Below, one piece after another: positions 1 to 6,350 of a stretch of DNA of 8,052 bases (its first letter is position 1; each line of letters starts with the position of its first letter). The notes beneath the pieces were generated by a model. It was not told the DNA's origin, did not search any database, and saw only the letters and a list, made by a program, of their open reading frames with translations. The DNA is from an uncultured Blautia sp. (GTDB taxonomy: Bacteria > Bacillota > Clostridia > Lachnospirales > Lachnospiraceae). The DNA lies in assembly GCA_900552095.1 (NCBI GenBank), contig URYM01000076.1:1-8052 (forward strand), given 5' to 3'. Both the position numbers and the translations under genes were made by a program.

Positions 1-26
1 CAGCGTCAGATGTGTATAAGAGACAG
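1..26. other. Residual Nextera Read 1 adapter (not biological)
   Basis: The first 26 bases are the end of the Illumina Nextera Read 1 transposase adapter: CAGCGTC (1-7), then the 19-bp Tn5 mosaic end AGATGTGTATAAGAGACAG (8-26). The genomic insert starts at 27. This is a library artefact, not a Tn5-like element of the organism. The match is base-perfect, and the opposite adapter sits at the other end of the contig. Confidence 0.98.
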
Positions 27-135
27 GTATCGGAATCTGAATAATTTCTATAAATATTTTAAACAGCATACGGGAGAGACACCGGCCGGTTTTCATAAAA
101 AACATGCAGGAAATGATTATTTTTTGAATACCTGA
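27..135 (+). CDS. AraC/XylS-family transcriptional regulator, C-terminal fragment
   Basis: Only the last 35 codons (28-132) and the TGA stop (133-135) are present; the rest is cut off by the adapter. The translation begins YRNLNNFYKYFKQHTGETPA and continues GFHKKHAG. This is the usual end of the second helix-turn-helix of AraC/XylS proteins, with the family pattern F-x-N-x-x-x-F-x-x-x-F-K-x-x-x-G-x-T-P-x-x-(F/Y)-(R/H)-K. The fragment would bind DNA through the recognition helix around NLNNFYKYFK. The effector domain is not visible, so the ligand is unknown. The gene ends 50 nt before ald on the same strand, so it is a plausible regulator of the downstream amino-acid operon; this is inferred from position only. 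Confidence 0.8.
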
Positions 136-139
136 AATA

Positions 140-148
140 TGAGATAAT
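140..148 (+). promoter_or_regulatory. Weak candidate extended -10 promoter for the ald operon
   Basis: The 50-nt gap between the AraC fragment and ald contains TGAGATAAT (140-148), which reads as an extended -10 element (TG-N-GATAAT). No good -35 lies at 16-18 nt upstream, only a T-run at about 120-125. TTGAAT at 124-129 lies just 13 nt away. An activator such as the upstream AraC protein could compensate for a weak -35. Transcription of the operon could equally start upstream of the regulator gene, outside the contig. Confidence 0.3.
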
Positions 149-185
149 AGAGTCAGTAAAAAATAACAGATAGGAGGGTCAGTGT

Positions 186-1301
186 ATGAGAATCGGATGC
201 GTGCGGGAAATAAAAAACAATGAGTATCGTGTAGGGCTTACACCGGGTAACGTAAAGGGTTATGTCAATGCGGGACATCAGGTTTTTGTGGAGCGGGGAG
301 CGGGAGAAGGTTCCGGATTTTCCACGGAAGAGTATGAAAAAGCGGGCGCGGTAATCCTGGATGAAGCCAGAGAGGTCTGGGATCAGTCAGAGATGATGGT
401 GAAAGTAAAAGAACCGCTGCGGGAAGAGTATGAATATTTTCACAGGGATCTGATCCTTTACACGTATCTTCATCTGGCAGCAGACCGGGCTCTTATGGAT
501 GCAATGCTGGAAAAAGGAATCAAAGGAGTGGCATATGAGACGCTGATGGAAACAGATAGAAGTCTGCCGCTTTTGTCTCCCATGAGCCAGATTGCAGGAC
601 GTTTAAGTGTGCAGGAAGGGGCAAAATATCTGAAAAAAACGTTTGGCGGTTCGGGGGTTCTCCTGAGCGGTGTTCCGGGAACTCCGAAGGCCAGGGTGGT
701 GATTCTGGGGGCAGGATCTGTGGGAACAAACGCCTGCAAAATTGCTGTTGGCATGGGAGCGGATGTGACGATTCTGGACATTGACCTGAAGCGGCTGGCT
801 TATCTGGATGATATTTTCGGCGCAAGGATCCAGACGCTGGTAAGTACGGATGCAAATATTGAAGAAGCTGTGAAACATGCAGATCTGGTGGTGGGCTGTG
901 TGCTGATCCCGGGGAAGGCGGCTCCCAAACTGATGAAGCGGAAGTATTTGAAAGAAATGAGACCGGGAAGTGTGATCGTGGATGTGGCGGTAGATCAGGG
1001 CGGATGCTGCGAGACAACCCGGGTAACTTACCATGACGATCCGATTTTTGTGGTGGATGGGGTGGTTCACTACTGCGTGGGGAATATGCCGGGCGCAGTG
1101 CCCAGGACTTCAACGATTGCGCTCACCAATGCAACCCAGAAATACGGTCTTACGATTGCAGAGGCGGGGCTTGAAGCGGCCTGCCGGAAAAATCCGGTTT
1201 TATATTCCGCAGTCAACACGTACGGGGGAACAATTACTTGTAAAAATGTAGCGGAAAGCTTCGGGCTGTCCTGGACAGAGGCGGAGGAAGCTATGAGCTG
1301 A
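186..1301 (+). CDS. ald: Alanine dehydrogenase
   Basis: NAD-dependent alanine dehydrogenase (371 aa, the usual family length). It reversibly deaminates L-alanine to pyruvate, ammonium and NADH in the cytoplasm. The N-terminal domain opens with MRIGCVREIKNNEYRVGLTP. Family catalytic and substrate residues are in place: R15, K75 (in KVKEP), H96 (in YLHLAAD), D270 (in DVAVDQGG) and N300 (in YCVGNMPGAVPRTST). The Rossmann loop GAGSVG is at 175-180, followed by D198 at the end of the second strand, as expected for NAD preference. ATG 186 is supported by GGAGGG (173-178) with a 7-nt spacer. It is the first gene of a four-gene run with a transporter, an SHMT-like enzyme and D-serine dehydratase, which favours a catabolic role in supplying pyruvate and ammonia. 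Nothing in the sequence looks broken. Confidence 0.96.
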   Translation: MRIGCVREIKNNEYRVGLTPGNVKGYVNAGHQVFVERGAGEGSGFSTEEYEKAGAVILDEAREVWDQSEMMVKVKEPLREEYEYFHRDLILYTYLHLAADRALMDAMLEKGIKGVAYETLMETDRSLPLLSPMSQIAGRLSVQEGAKYLKKTFGGSGVLLSGVPGTPKARVVILGAGSVGTNACKIAVGMGADVTILDIDLKRLAYLDDIFGARIQTLVSTDANIEEAVKHADLVVGCVLIPGKAAPKLMKRKYLKEMRPGSVIVDVAVDQGGCCETTRVTYHDDPIFVVDGVVHYCVGNMPGAVPRTSTIALTNATQKYGLTIAEAGLEAACRKNPVLYSAVNTYGGTITCKNVAESFGLSWTEAEEAMS

Positions 1302-1311
1302 CATTTTGAGG

Positions 1312-1317
1312 AGGAGG
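1312..1317 (+). promoter_or_regulatory. Shine-Dalgarno that sets the symporter start at 1324
   Basis: AGGAGG (1312-1317, within GAGGAGGAGGG) lies 6 nt before ATG 1324. A longer reading from TTG 1306 would place the ribosome binding site inside the coding sequence and add only six non-hydrophobic residues, so 1324 is preferred. Confidence 0.8.
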
Positions 1318-1323
1318 GTTTTT

Positions 1324-2811
1324 ATGGATGCTGTTATCAGTGTGGTGATGAAGATTAATGAGTATGTGTGGAGCCTGCCGCTGGTTCTCCTGTGCCTGGG
1401 TGCAGGTCTCTGGTTTACCATCTCTCTTAAAGGGTGCCAGTTCCGGTTGTTTGGCGATATGATCCGGCTGATCAGGAGCAAAAGTGAGGCAGAGCGGGGA
1501 GAGGGAATCTCAGCGTTTCAGTCATTTGCCACTACAGTAGGGTTCCGGGTAGGAATGGGAAATATTGCAGGTGTTGCCACGGCTCTGTTTTTTGGCGGAC
1601 CGGGTGCTATTTTCTGGATGTGGCTGATCGCAATGATCGGCGCTTCTTCTTCCTTTGCGGAGTGTACGCTGGCACAGGCCTATAAAAAGAAAGAGGGAAA
1701 AGAATACAGCGGAGGCGCACAGGTATTTATTACGAAGGGACTGCGCTTCAAATCCCTGAGAAAACCGATGGCATTTCTCTTTGCCATCGCTGCAGTACTG
1801 GGGCCGGGGACACTGATGCCGGGGCTTCAGATCTATCAGATTGCCAGCACGTTTAAGAGTGCCTTTGGAACTCCGGAAATGATCGTGGGCGTGGTGAGCG
1901 TAATCTGTATCGCCTTTGTCGTATGGGGCGGGATCAAGCGGATCGGTCATGTGGCGGAACTTTTGGCACCGGTGATGTGCGTGGTTTACGTGATTATGGC
2001 GGTTGTGATCATTGGCATGAATATCGAAGAACTGCCCGCTGTATTTGGAAGTATTTTCTCTTCCGCCTTTGGGGCAAACCAGATTTTTGCAGGTATCTTG
2101 GGAGCGGCTATTTCAAATGGCGTAAAGCGCGGTGTATATTCCAATGAGGCAGGGCAGGGTTCAGGAGCTATCGTGGCTGCAGCGGCAGAGTGTTCCCATC
2201 CGGTAAAACAGGGATTGATCCAGGCACTGTCCGTTTATATTGACACCATCGTGATCTGTACCGCTTCCGCCATGATCATCATGGTAACAGGAAACTATAA
2301 CGTATCGGACGGCGCCGGCAATCTGATCGTCAGCAATACGTCCAGCGAGTACGGTGCCCTGTGGGCGCAGGATGCGGTCAATCAGAATCTGGGCAGCTGG
2401 GGCGGAAAGCTTTTGGCGATCATGATCGCACTCTTCGTATTCACCAGTCTGATGGGCTATTATTATCAGGCAGAGAGCAATATGCGATTCCTTTTTAAGG
2501 GAAAGAAAGCGGGCACTTATCTGATGAGAGGCATTTTCCTTCTGGCGGTATTTTCCGGCGTGATCGTGGACGGAGAGTCTATCTGGGGAATGGCAGATCT
2601 GGGTGTGGGTCTGATGGCCTGGGTGAATATCCTGGCGATTCTGATTATGAGCAGGATGGTGAGAGATCTTCTGAAAGATTATGAGAAACAGAAAAAAGCA
2701 GGTCAGGATCCGCTCTTTGACCCGAAAAAATTTGGGATTGACGATGATACGGGAGCCTGGGATCATTACGCTGCCGAGCTGAGAAAGCGGGAAAAGGCAG
2801 CGGAAAAATAA
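1324..2811 (+). CDS. Sodium:alanine/glycine symporter, AGCS family
   Basis: Integral membrane sodium:amino-acid symporter of the alanine-or-glycine:cation symporter family (495 aa, slightly longer than the usual 440-490). It would import alanine, glycine or related small neutral amino acids with Na+. The family signature G-G-x-G-A-I-F-W-M-W-L-x-A-M-I-G is complete at residues 91-106, just after RVGMGNIAGVA (about 75-85). The second conserved block is YSNEAGQGSG (about 272-281), then HPVKQG. Many hydrophobic helices are visible, starting at about residues 17-35, and the C-terminus is charged and cytoplasmic-looking. Two normally conserved spots differ: G-M-G-N where the family usually has G-T-G-N, and EAGQGSG where it usually has EAGMGS(A/S)P. 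Both lie in or near the substrate and sodium region, so specificity may differ from plain L-alanine. Family members such as DagA carry D-alanine and glycine. It lies 22 nt after ald and 26 nt before the SHMT-like gene, in the same operon. Confidence 0.93.
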   Translation: MDAVISVVMKINEYVWSLPLVLLCLGAGLWFTISLKGCQFRLFGDMIRLIRSKSEAERGEGISAFQSFATTVGFRVGMGNIAGVATALFFGGPGAIFWMWLIAMIGASSSFAECTLAQAYKKKEGKEYSGGAQVFITKGLRFKSLRKPMAFLFAIAAVLGPGTLMPGLQIYQIASTFKSAFGTPEMIVGVVSVICIAFVVWGGIKRIGHVAELLAPVMCVVYVIMAVVIIGMNIEELPAVFGSIFSSAFGANQIFAGILGAAISNGVKRGVYSNEAGQGSGAIVAAAAECSHPVKQGLIQALSVYIDTIVICTASAMIIMVTGNYNVSDGAGNLIVSNTSSEYGALWAQDAVNQNLGSWGGKLLAIMIALFVFTSLMGYYYQAESNMRFLFKGKKAGTYLMRGIFLLAVFSGVIVDGESIWGMADLGVGLMAWVNILAILIMSRMVRDLLKDYEKQKKAGQDPLFDPKKFGIDDDTGAWDHYAAELRKREKAAEK

Positions 2812-2837
2812 AAAGAAAAAAGCGGGAGGCAGAAATT

Positions 2838-4094
2838 ATGTTAAAGTATACGAGACAGTCCGATCCGGAAATTGCAGCGCTGGTGGATGAGGAATTACGG
2901 CGTCAGGAACACAATATTGAGATGATCGCGTCGGAGAGTACGGCTCCTCTGGAGGTTATGGAGTTAAGCGGCAGCGTGTTTACCAACAAGACGCTGGAAG
3001 GATATCCGGGAAGAAGATTTCAGGCCGGATCTGAAGTGGCAGATAAGGTGGAACGTCTGGCCTGGGAGCGGGCGAAGGAGCTGTTTGGCGCAGAGCATGT
3101 GAATATTCAGTCGTATTCCGGTTCCACTGCAAACTACAGTGTATTTGCTTCCGTATTAAAACCGGGGGATAAGATCCTGGCCATGCGCCTGGATCAGGGC
3201 GGTCATCTGACGCATGGTTCACCGGCCAACTGGGTAAGTAAGATTTACAATCACGTATTTTACGGGGTAGACCGGGAAACGGAACAGATTGATTATGAGG
3301 AACTGGAACGGCTGGCACGGGAGGAGAAGCCGCAGATGATCATTGCAGGGGCAAGCTCTTATCCGCGTCTGATCGATTATGAGCGCATTGCCGGAGTGGC
3401 GCATGAAGTGGGAGCATACTTCATGGTAGATATGGCCCATATCGCAGGCCTTGTGGCGGCAAAAGTGATTCCCAGTCCGATTCCCTATGCGGATTTTGTA
3501 TCGTCCTCTACAACGAAGACTTTCTGCAGCGCCAGGAGCGGTATGGTCTTCTGTAAGGAGAAGTATGCGAAGATTCTGGACAAAGGAACGTTCCCGGGCT
3601 CTCTGGGTTCGCTGATGTTCCATACGATGGCCGCAAAAACCTGGTCCTTTAAGTATGCAGCTTCGGAAGAATTCAGGCAGATCATGCAGCAGGTCGTTGT
3701 GCATGCAAAGAAGCTGGCGGAAGAATTGCAGAAGTACGGGTTCCGTATTGTGAGCGGAGGAACAGATAATCACCTGCTGGTGGTGGATCTGCGGAGCAAG
3801 GGAATTACGGGAAATGTTTTCCAGGATGCACTGGACGCGGTGGGAATTACGGTAAATAAAAATATGATTCCCTTTGATCCGGAGAAACCGTCTGTGACAA
3901 GCGGTGTCCGTATCGGACTTACTTCTGTGACGCAGAGAGGCTTGAAGGAAAAGGAAATTGAAGAGATTGCAGCTATTATGAATGAGGTGGCCAAGGCTCC
4001 GGCTGACGAAGAAAATCTGGCAGCCTGCAGGACAAGGGCAGAAGCGCTGATCTCCGGATTCCCCCTTTATCCGGATGGGGCGTTTGATGATTAA
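2838..4094 (+). CDS. Serine hydroxymethyltransferase-like PLP enzyme, divergent
   Basis: Fold-type I PLP enzyme of the SHMT (GlyA) family (418 aa, normal length). Classical members interconvert serine plus tetrahydrofolate and glycine plus methylene-tetrahydrofolate. Conserved features: E54 in EGYPG (E. coli E57), SGS (94-96) for the phosphate, H123 in GGHLTHGSP stacking on PLP, D198 and H201 in VDMAHIAGL, the PLP lysine K227 in TTKTF, R233, and the carboxylate-binding R358 in SGVRIG. Differences from classical GlyA: NKYAEGYPGKRYYGG has become NKTLEGYPGRRFQAG (Y55 to T52, Y64 to F61, Y65 to Q62), TTTTHKT has become SSTTKT (H228 to T226), and the glycine loop FPGGQGGP has become FPGSLGSL. In E. 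coli SHMT the tyrosines contact substrate, folate or the neighbouring subunit's cofactor. This is therefore probably a paralogue with a modified reaction, such as an aldolase or an alpha-methylserine or D-amino-acid activity, rather than the housekeeping folate enzyme; that part is inference. The start at ATG 2838 has GGGAGG (2824-2829) 8 nt upstream. Confidence 0.88.
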   Translation: MLKYTRQSDPEIAALVDEELRRQEHNIEMIASESTAPLEVMELSGSVFTNKTLEGYPGRRFQAGSEVADKVERLAWERAKELFGAEHVNIQSYSGSTANYSVFASVLKPGDKILAMRLDQGGHLTHGSPANWVSKIYNHVFYGVDRETEQIDYEELERLAREEKPQMIIAGASSYPRLIDYERIAGVAHEVGAYFMVDMAHIAGLVAAKVIPSPIPYADFVSSSTTKTFCSARSGMVFCKEKYAKILDKGTFPGSLGSLMFHTMAAKTWSFKYAASEEFRQIMQQVVVHAKKLAEELQKYGFRIVSGGTDNHLLVVDLRSKGITGNVFQDALDAVGITVNKNMIPFDPEKPSVTSGVRIGLTSVTQRGLKEKEIEEIAAIMNEVAKAPADEENLAACRTRAEALISGFPLYPDGAFDD

Positions 4095-4096
4095 GA

Positions 4097-4102
4097 GAAG
4101 GG
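4097..4102 (+). promoter_or_regulatory. Shine-Dalgarno that sets the dsdA start at 4108
   Basis: GAAGGG (4097-4102) lies 5 nt before ATG 4108. In-frame ATGs at 4075 and 4087 overlap the end of the SHMT-like gene and have no comparable site upstream. Starting at 4108 also gives an N-terminus that fits known DsdA length. Confidence 0.65.
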
Positions 4103-4107
4103 ATTCT

Positions 4108-5418
4108 ATGGAAGAAAAAGAGATTCTGCGCCGTCTGGCCGCAGCAGAGGAAACGGCCTGGAAAAATCCGAAGTGGCGGCCTTTCGCGGAGGCGGAGGAA
4201 GAACTGGAACTGAAACGGAAGGATATGGAGGAGGCGGCGGAACGTCTGAGGCGGTTTGCCCCCCTTATCCGGAAGTGCTTTCCGGAGACCGAAAGCAGGG
4301 GAGGGATGATAGAGTCTGATCTGGCGGAAATCCCCCGGATGAAAGAAGAGCTGAACCGCCGGTACAAAAGCAGCCTTGCCGGGCGTCTGTTTCTGAAAGA
4401 GGACAGTCATCTTGCCATTGCAGGTTCTGTGAAAGCCCGGGGCGGAATTTATGAAGTGCTGAAACATACGGAGGAACTGGCTTTTGAGGAGGGGCTTCTC
4501 TCAGAACAGGATGACTATTCCATACTGGCCTCCGATACCTGCCGGAACTTTTTCAGAAAGTATACCATTCAGGTGGGTTCTACGGGGAATCTGGGTATGA
4601 GCATCGGGATCATGGGTGCGGCAGTCGGTTATCGGGTGATCGTCCACATGTCTTCGGATGCCAGACAGTGGAAGAAGGATCTGCTGAGAAGCCATGGCGT
4701 GGAGGTAAGAGAGTACGAATCTGATTACAGTGAAGCGGTAAAACAGGGCAGAGCTCTGTCGGATCAGGATCCGTTCAGCTATTTTGTGGACGATGAGAAT
4801 TCCAGAAATCTTTTTCTGGGCTATGCGGTGGCGGCGATTCGTCTGAGGAACCAGCTGAGGGATCTGGCAGTTCCTGTGGATGAAGCGCATCCTCTCTTCG
4901 TCTTCCTTCCCTGCGGGGTGGGAGGAGCGCCCGGGGGCATTACATTTGGACTAAAACAGATCTGGGGGGATCTGGTTCACTGCTTTTTCGAGGAGCCGGT
5001 GCAGGCACCCTGTATGCTGGCGGGAATGGCTTCCGGCAGGCACAGCGGGATCTGCGTTCAGGATCTGGGGCTGACAGGAAAGACCCATGCGGATGGTCTG
5101 GCTGTGGGACGCCCTTCCGGATTTGTGGGGCAGGTGATGGAGCCGCTGCTTTCCGGAGAATTTACCGTAAAGGATGCAAGGCTGTATGACTACATGAGGG
5201 AACTTCTTGACACAGAAGGGATTTTTCTGGAACCGAGTGCCTGCGCTGCCTTTCAGGGGGCGGCACAGATCAGGAGAGCGCCGGAGACGAGGGAATATCT
5301 GAGGGAGCATCAGCTTTTGGATAAGATGGATCAGGCCAGTTATATTGTCTGGGCCACAGGCGGAAGTCTGGTGCCGGAGGAAATCCGAAGGGAATACCGG
5401 GAGACTTATTTAGAATAA
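4108..5418 (+). CDS. dsdA: D-serine ammonia-lyase (D-serine dehydratase)
   Basis: Cytoplasmic, fold-type II PLP enzyme (436 aa; E. coli DsdA is 442) that converts D-serine to pyruvate and ammonia. It is recognisable along its whole length: FAPLIRKCFPET (50-61), GGMIES (65-70), then KEDSHLAIAGSVKARGGIYE with the PLP lysine K109 (checked at codon 4432-4434). The phosphate and substrate loop GSTGNLGMSIGIM is at 157-169, HMSSDARQWKK at 180-190, the glycine-rich PCGVGGAPGG at 268-277, DGLAVGRPSGFVG at 329-341 and ATGGSLVPEE at 416-425. This is the monomeric bacterial DsdA type, not the zinc-dependent eukaryote-type D-serine dehydratase. It starts 13 nt after the SHMT-like gene and is the last gene of the run, followed directly by a strong terminator. 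In E. coli dsdA pairs with the permease DsdX and the LysR regulator DsdC. Here neither is seen, and an AGCS transporter and an AraC-type regulator are nearby instead. Confidence 0.95.
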   Translation: MEEKEILRRLAAAEETAWKNPKWRPFAEAEEELELKRKDMEEAAERLRRFAPLIRKCFPETESRGGMIESDLAEIPRMKEELNRRYKSSLAGRLFLKEDSHLAIAGSVKARGGIYEVLKHTEELAFEEGLLSEQDDYSILASDTCRNFFRKYTIQVGSTGNLGMSIGIMGAAVGYRVIVHMSSDARQWKKDLLRSHGVEVREYESDYSEAVKQGRALSDQDPFSYFVDDENSRNLFLGYAVAAIRLRNQLRDLAVPVDEAHPLFVFLPCGVGGAPGGITFGLKQIWGDLVHCFFEEPVQAPCMLAGMASGRHSGICVQDLGLTGKTHADGLAVGRPSGFVGQVMEPLLSGEFTVKDARLYDYMRELLDTEGIFLEPSACAAFQGAAQIRRAPETREYLREHQLLDKMDQASYIVWATGGSLVPEEIRREYRETYLE

Positions 5419-5424
5419 CACAGA

Positions 5425-5468
5425 AAAAAGGAAATGCTGTCTGCGGTGGAGGACAGCATTTCCTTTTT
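5425..5468. terminator. Bidirectional intrinsic terminator between dsdA and the cyclase gene
   Basis: A perfect 17-bp inverted repeat: left arm 5425-5441 (A5 then GGAAATGCTGTC), right arm 5452-5468 (GACAGCATTTCC then T5), with a 10-nt loop (TGCGGTGGAG). The A-tract on one side and T-tract on the other make it work in both directions. It starts 6 nt after the dsdA stop and ends 13 nt before the stop of the convergent minus-strand gene, so it should serve both transcripts. Confidence 0.9.
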
Positions 5469-5481
5469 GGGATGAATCCGA

Positions 5482-6240
5482 TTATTTTTCCGGAGTGTCC
5501 GGGGTCTTCGGACACAGTGCAAAGCAGCGCGCCGGATAACCGGTTCCGCCGGCTACTTTCGGGAAGGTGCAGAAGATCAGGGCGCCGGTGGCGGGGCACT
5601 GATCCAGATTTTTCAGAAGTTCTGCCTGAATCCGGTTCTGAGCCAGGATGTAGTATTCGACCTCATAATTCGTAGCGGAAGAAGTGATGGGCGCTTCTGT
5701 ATCAGAGGTTTCATGGCCGATGGAGGCGATGTTTCGATTTTCGACCAGGAAACGGACCGCATCGAGGGACCAGCCGGGAAAATGGCGGCATCCGTCGGCA
5801 TCGCAGTTGTCCAGATCCCCGGGAAAACGGCTCCATCCGCTCTGGAAGGCCACAAAGGAACCGGCGGGGATTTTTCCATGGATTGCTTCCCAGGAGAGAA
5901 TGTCATCTACAGTCAGGACATAATCTGGATTTTCTTTTACTTTGTCTTCAAGATTGATGACGCACAGAGGAAGGATCATCTCCTCCAGAGCAATCTCATC
6001 CAGGGAGCGTCCTCCTTTCACCATATGGGAGGGGGCATCCACATGAGTGCCGTACTGGCCTACGGTGGTATAGGCATGGGCAGCAAAAATGGCTTCGTTC
6101 AGACTCATTTTTTCTTCAACTCTCAGAGCATCCCAGCCTACCCAGTGAGGTGTGTCGGGGCTCAAATCATGGGTGAGATCCACCCAGCGGCAGGTGCTTT
6201 TCAAATCCTGGAAAAGATTCCAGAGTGTTCTGTTTTCCAT
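5482..6240 (-). CDS. Cyclase family protein (kynurenine formamidase-like metal hydrolase)
   Basis: A 252-aa cytoplasmic protein of the cyclase/KynB-like superfamily, which contains arylformamidase, isatin hydrolase and polyketide cyclase relatives. Order of features: WVDLTHDLSPDTPHW (19-33), the metal motif QYGTHVDAPSH (62-72), LPLCVINLEDK (90-100), a VDDIL-containing stretch (111-115), GSFVAFQSGWSRFP (127-140), SIGHETSDTEAP (173-184), LLKNLDQCPATGALI (208-222) and GGTGYPARCFAL (231-242). The family motif is H-x-G-T-H-x-D-x-P-x-H; here the first His is Gln (Q62). The His expected in the later H...E pair appears to be E195, with E207 retained. The metal site is thus not the textbook KynB one and the substrate is unknown. 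ATG 6240 has AGAGGA (6253-6248 on this strand) 7 nt upstream. Minus-strand reading stays open well upstream of it, but that part is antisense to ptsI and has no family similarity. The gene is convergent with dsdA and divergent from ptsI, so it is a single-gene unit. Confidence 0.88.
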   Translation of the reverse strand: MENRTLWNLFQDLKSTCRWVDLTHDLSPDTPHWVGWDALRVEEKMSLNEAIFAAHAYTTVGQYGTHVDAPSHMVKGGRSLDEIALEEMILPLCVINLEDKVKENPDYVLTVDDILSWEAIHGKIPAGSFVAFQSGWSRFPGDLDNCDADGCRHFPGWSLDAVRFLVENRNIASIGHETSDTEAPITSSATNYEVEYYILAQNRIQAELLKNLDQCPATGALIFCTFPKVAGGTGYPARCFALCPKTPDTPEK

Positions 6241-6273
6241 ACACGGATCCTCTTTTCTGTAAATATTTCTTCT

Positions 6274-6282
6274 ATCATACCA
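6274..6282 (-). promoter_or_regulatory. Extended -10 promoter of the cyclase gene
   Basis: On the minus strand, TGGTATGAT (6282 to 6274) forms an extended -10 (TG-N-TATGAT). No clear -35 is seen 17 nt upstream (CTCCTT). Transcription would start near 6267, giving a leader of about 27 nt that contains the Shine-Dalgarno at 6253-6248. Confidence 0.5.
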
Positions 6283-6333
6283 TGAATTTCGGGAAAAAGG
6301 AGTGTTTTTTGAATGTTTTTGGAGATAAAGGAT

Positions 6334-6350
6334 TGATTGGGGTGCAATCA
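6334..6350. repeat. Small dyad abutting the ptsI -35 box
   Basis: TGATTG (6334-6339), GGGTG (5 nt), CAATCA (6345-6350): a perfect 6-bp inverted repeat ending at the base before the -35 hexamer. Its place just upstream of -35 would suit an activator or a shared regulator of the divergent pair. No known operator was recognised, and a dyad this short can occur by chance. Confidence 0.35.

Noticed and set aside
8..26. Tn5 mosaic end as a sign of a mobile element
   Set aside because: It is continuous with the Nextera Read 1 primer sequence, no transposase gene is present, and the matching Read 2 adapter with index is at the other end.
520..1113. Antisense frames within ald
   Set aside because: They are composition shadows of the ald codons, with no ribosome binding site and no family similarity.
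1306..1323. TTG start giving an 18-nt longer symporter
   Set aside because: It would put the AGGAGG site inside the coding region; ATG 1324 is 6 nt after that site.
4075..4107. Earlier dsdA starts at ATG 4075 or 4087
   Set aside because: They overlap the end of the preceding gene and lack a Shine-Dalgarno; ATG 4108 has GAAGGG 5 nt upstream.
3219..4367. 382-codon minus-strand frame across the SHMT-like gene and dsdA start
   Set aside because: It is rich in Arg, Ser and His, has no recognisable domain, and lies antisense to two clearly conserved genes.
6261..6268. AAATATTT palindrome in the cyclase leader
   Set aside because: It is a short A/T palindrome expected by chance in an AT-rich intergenic region.
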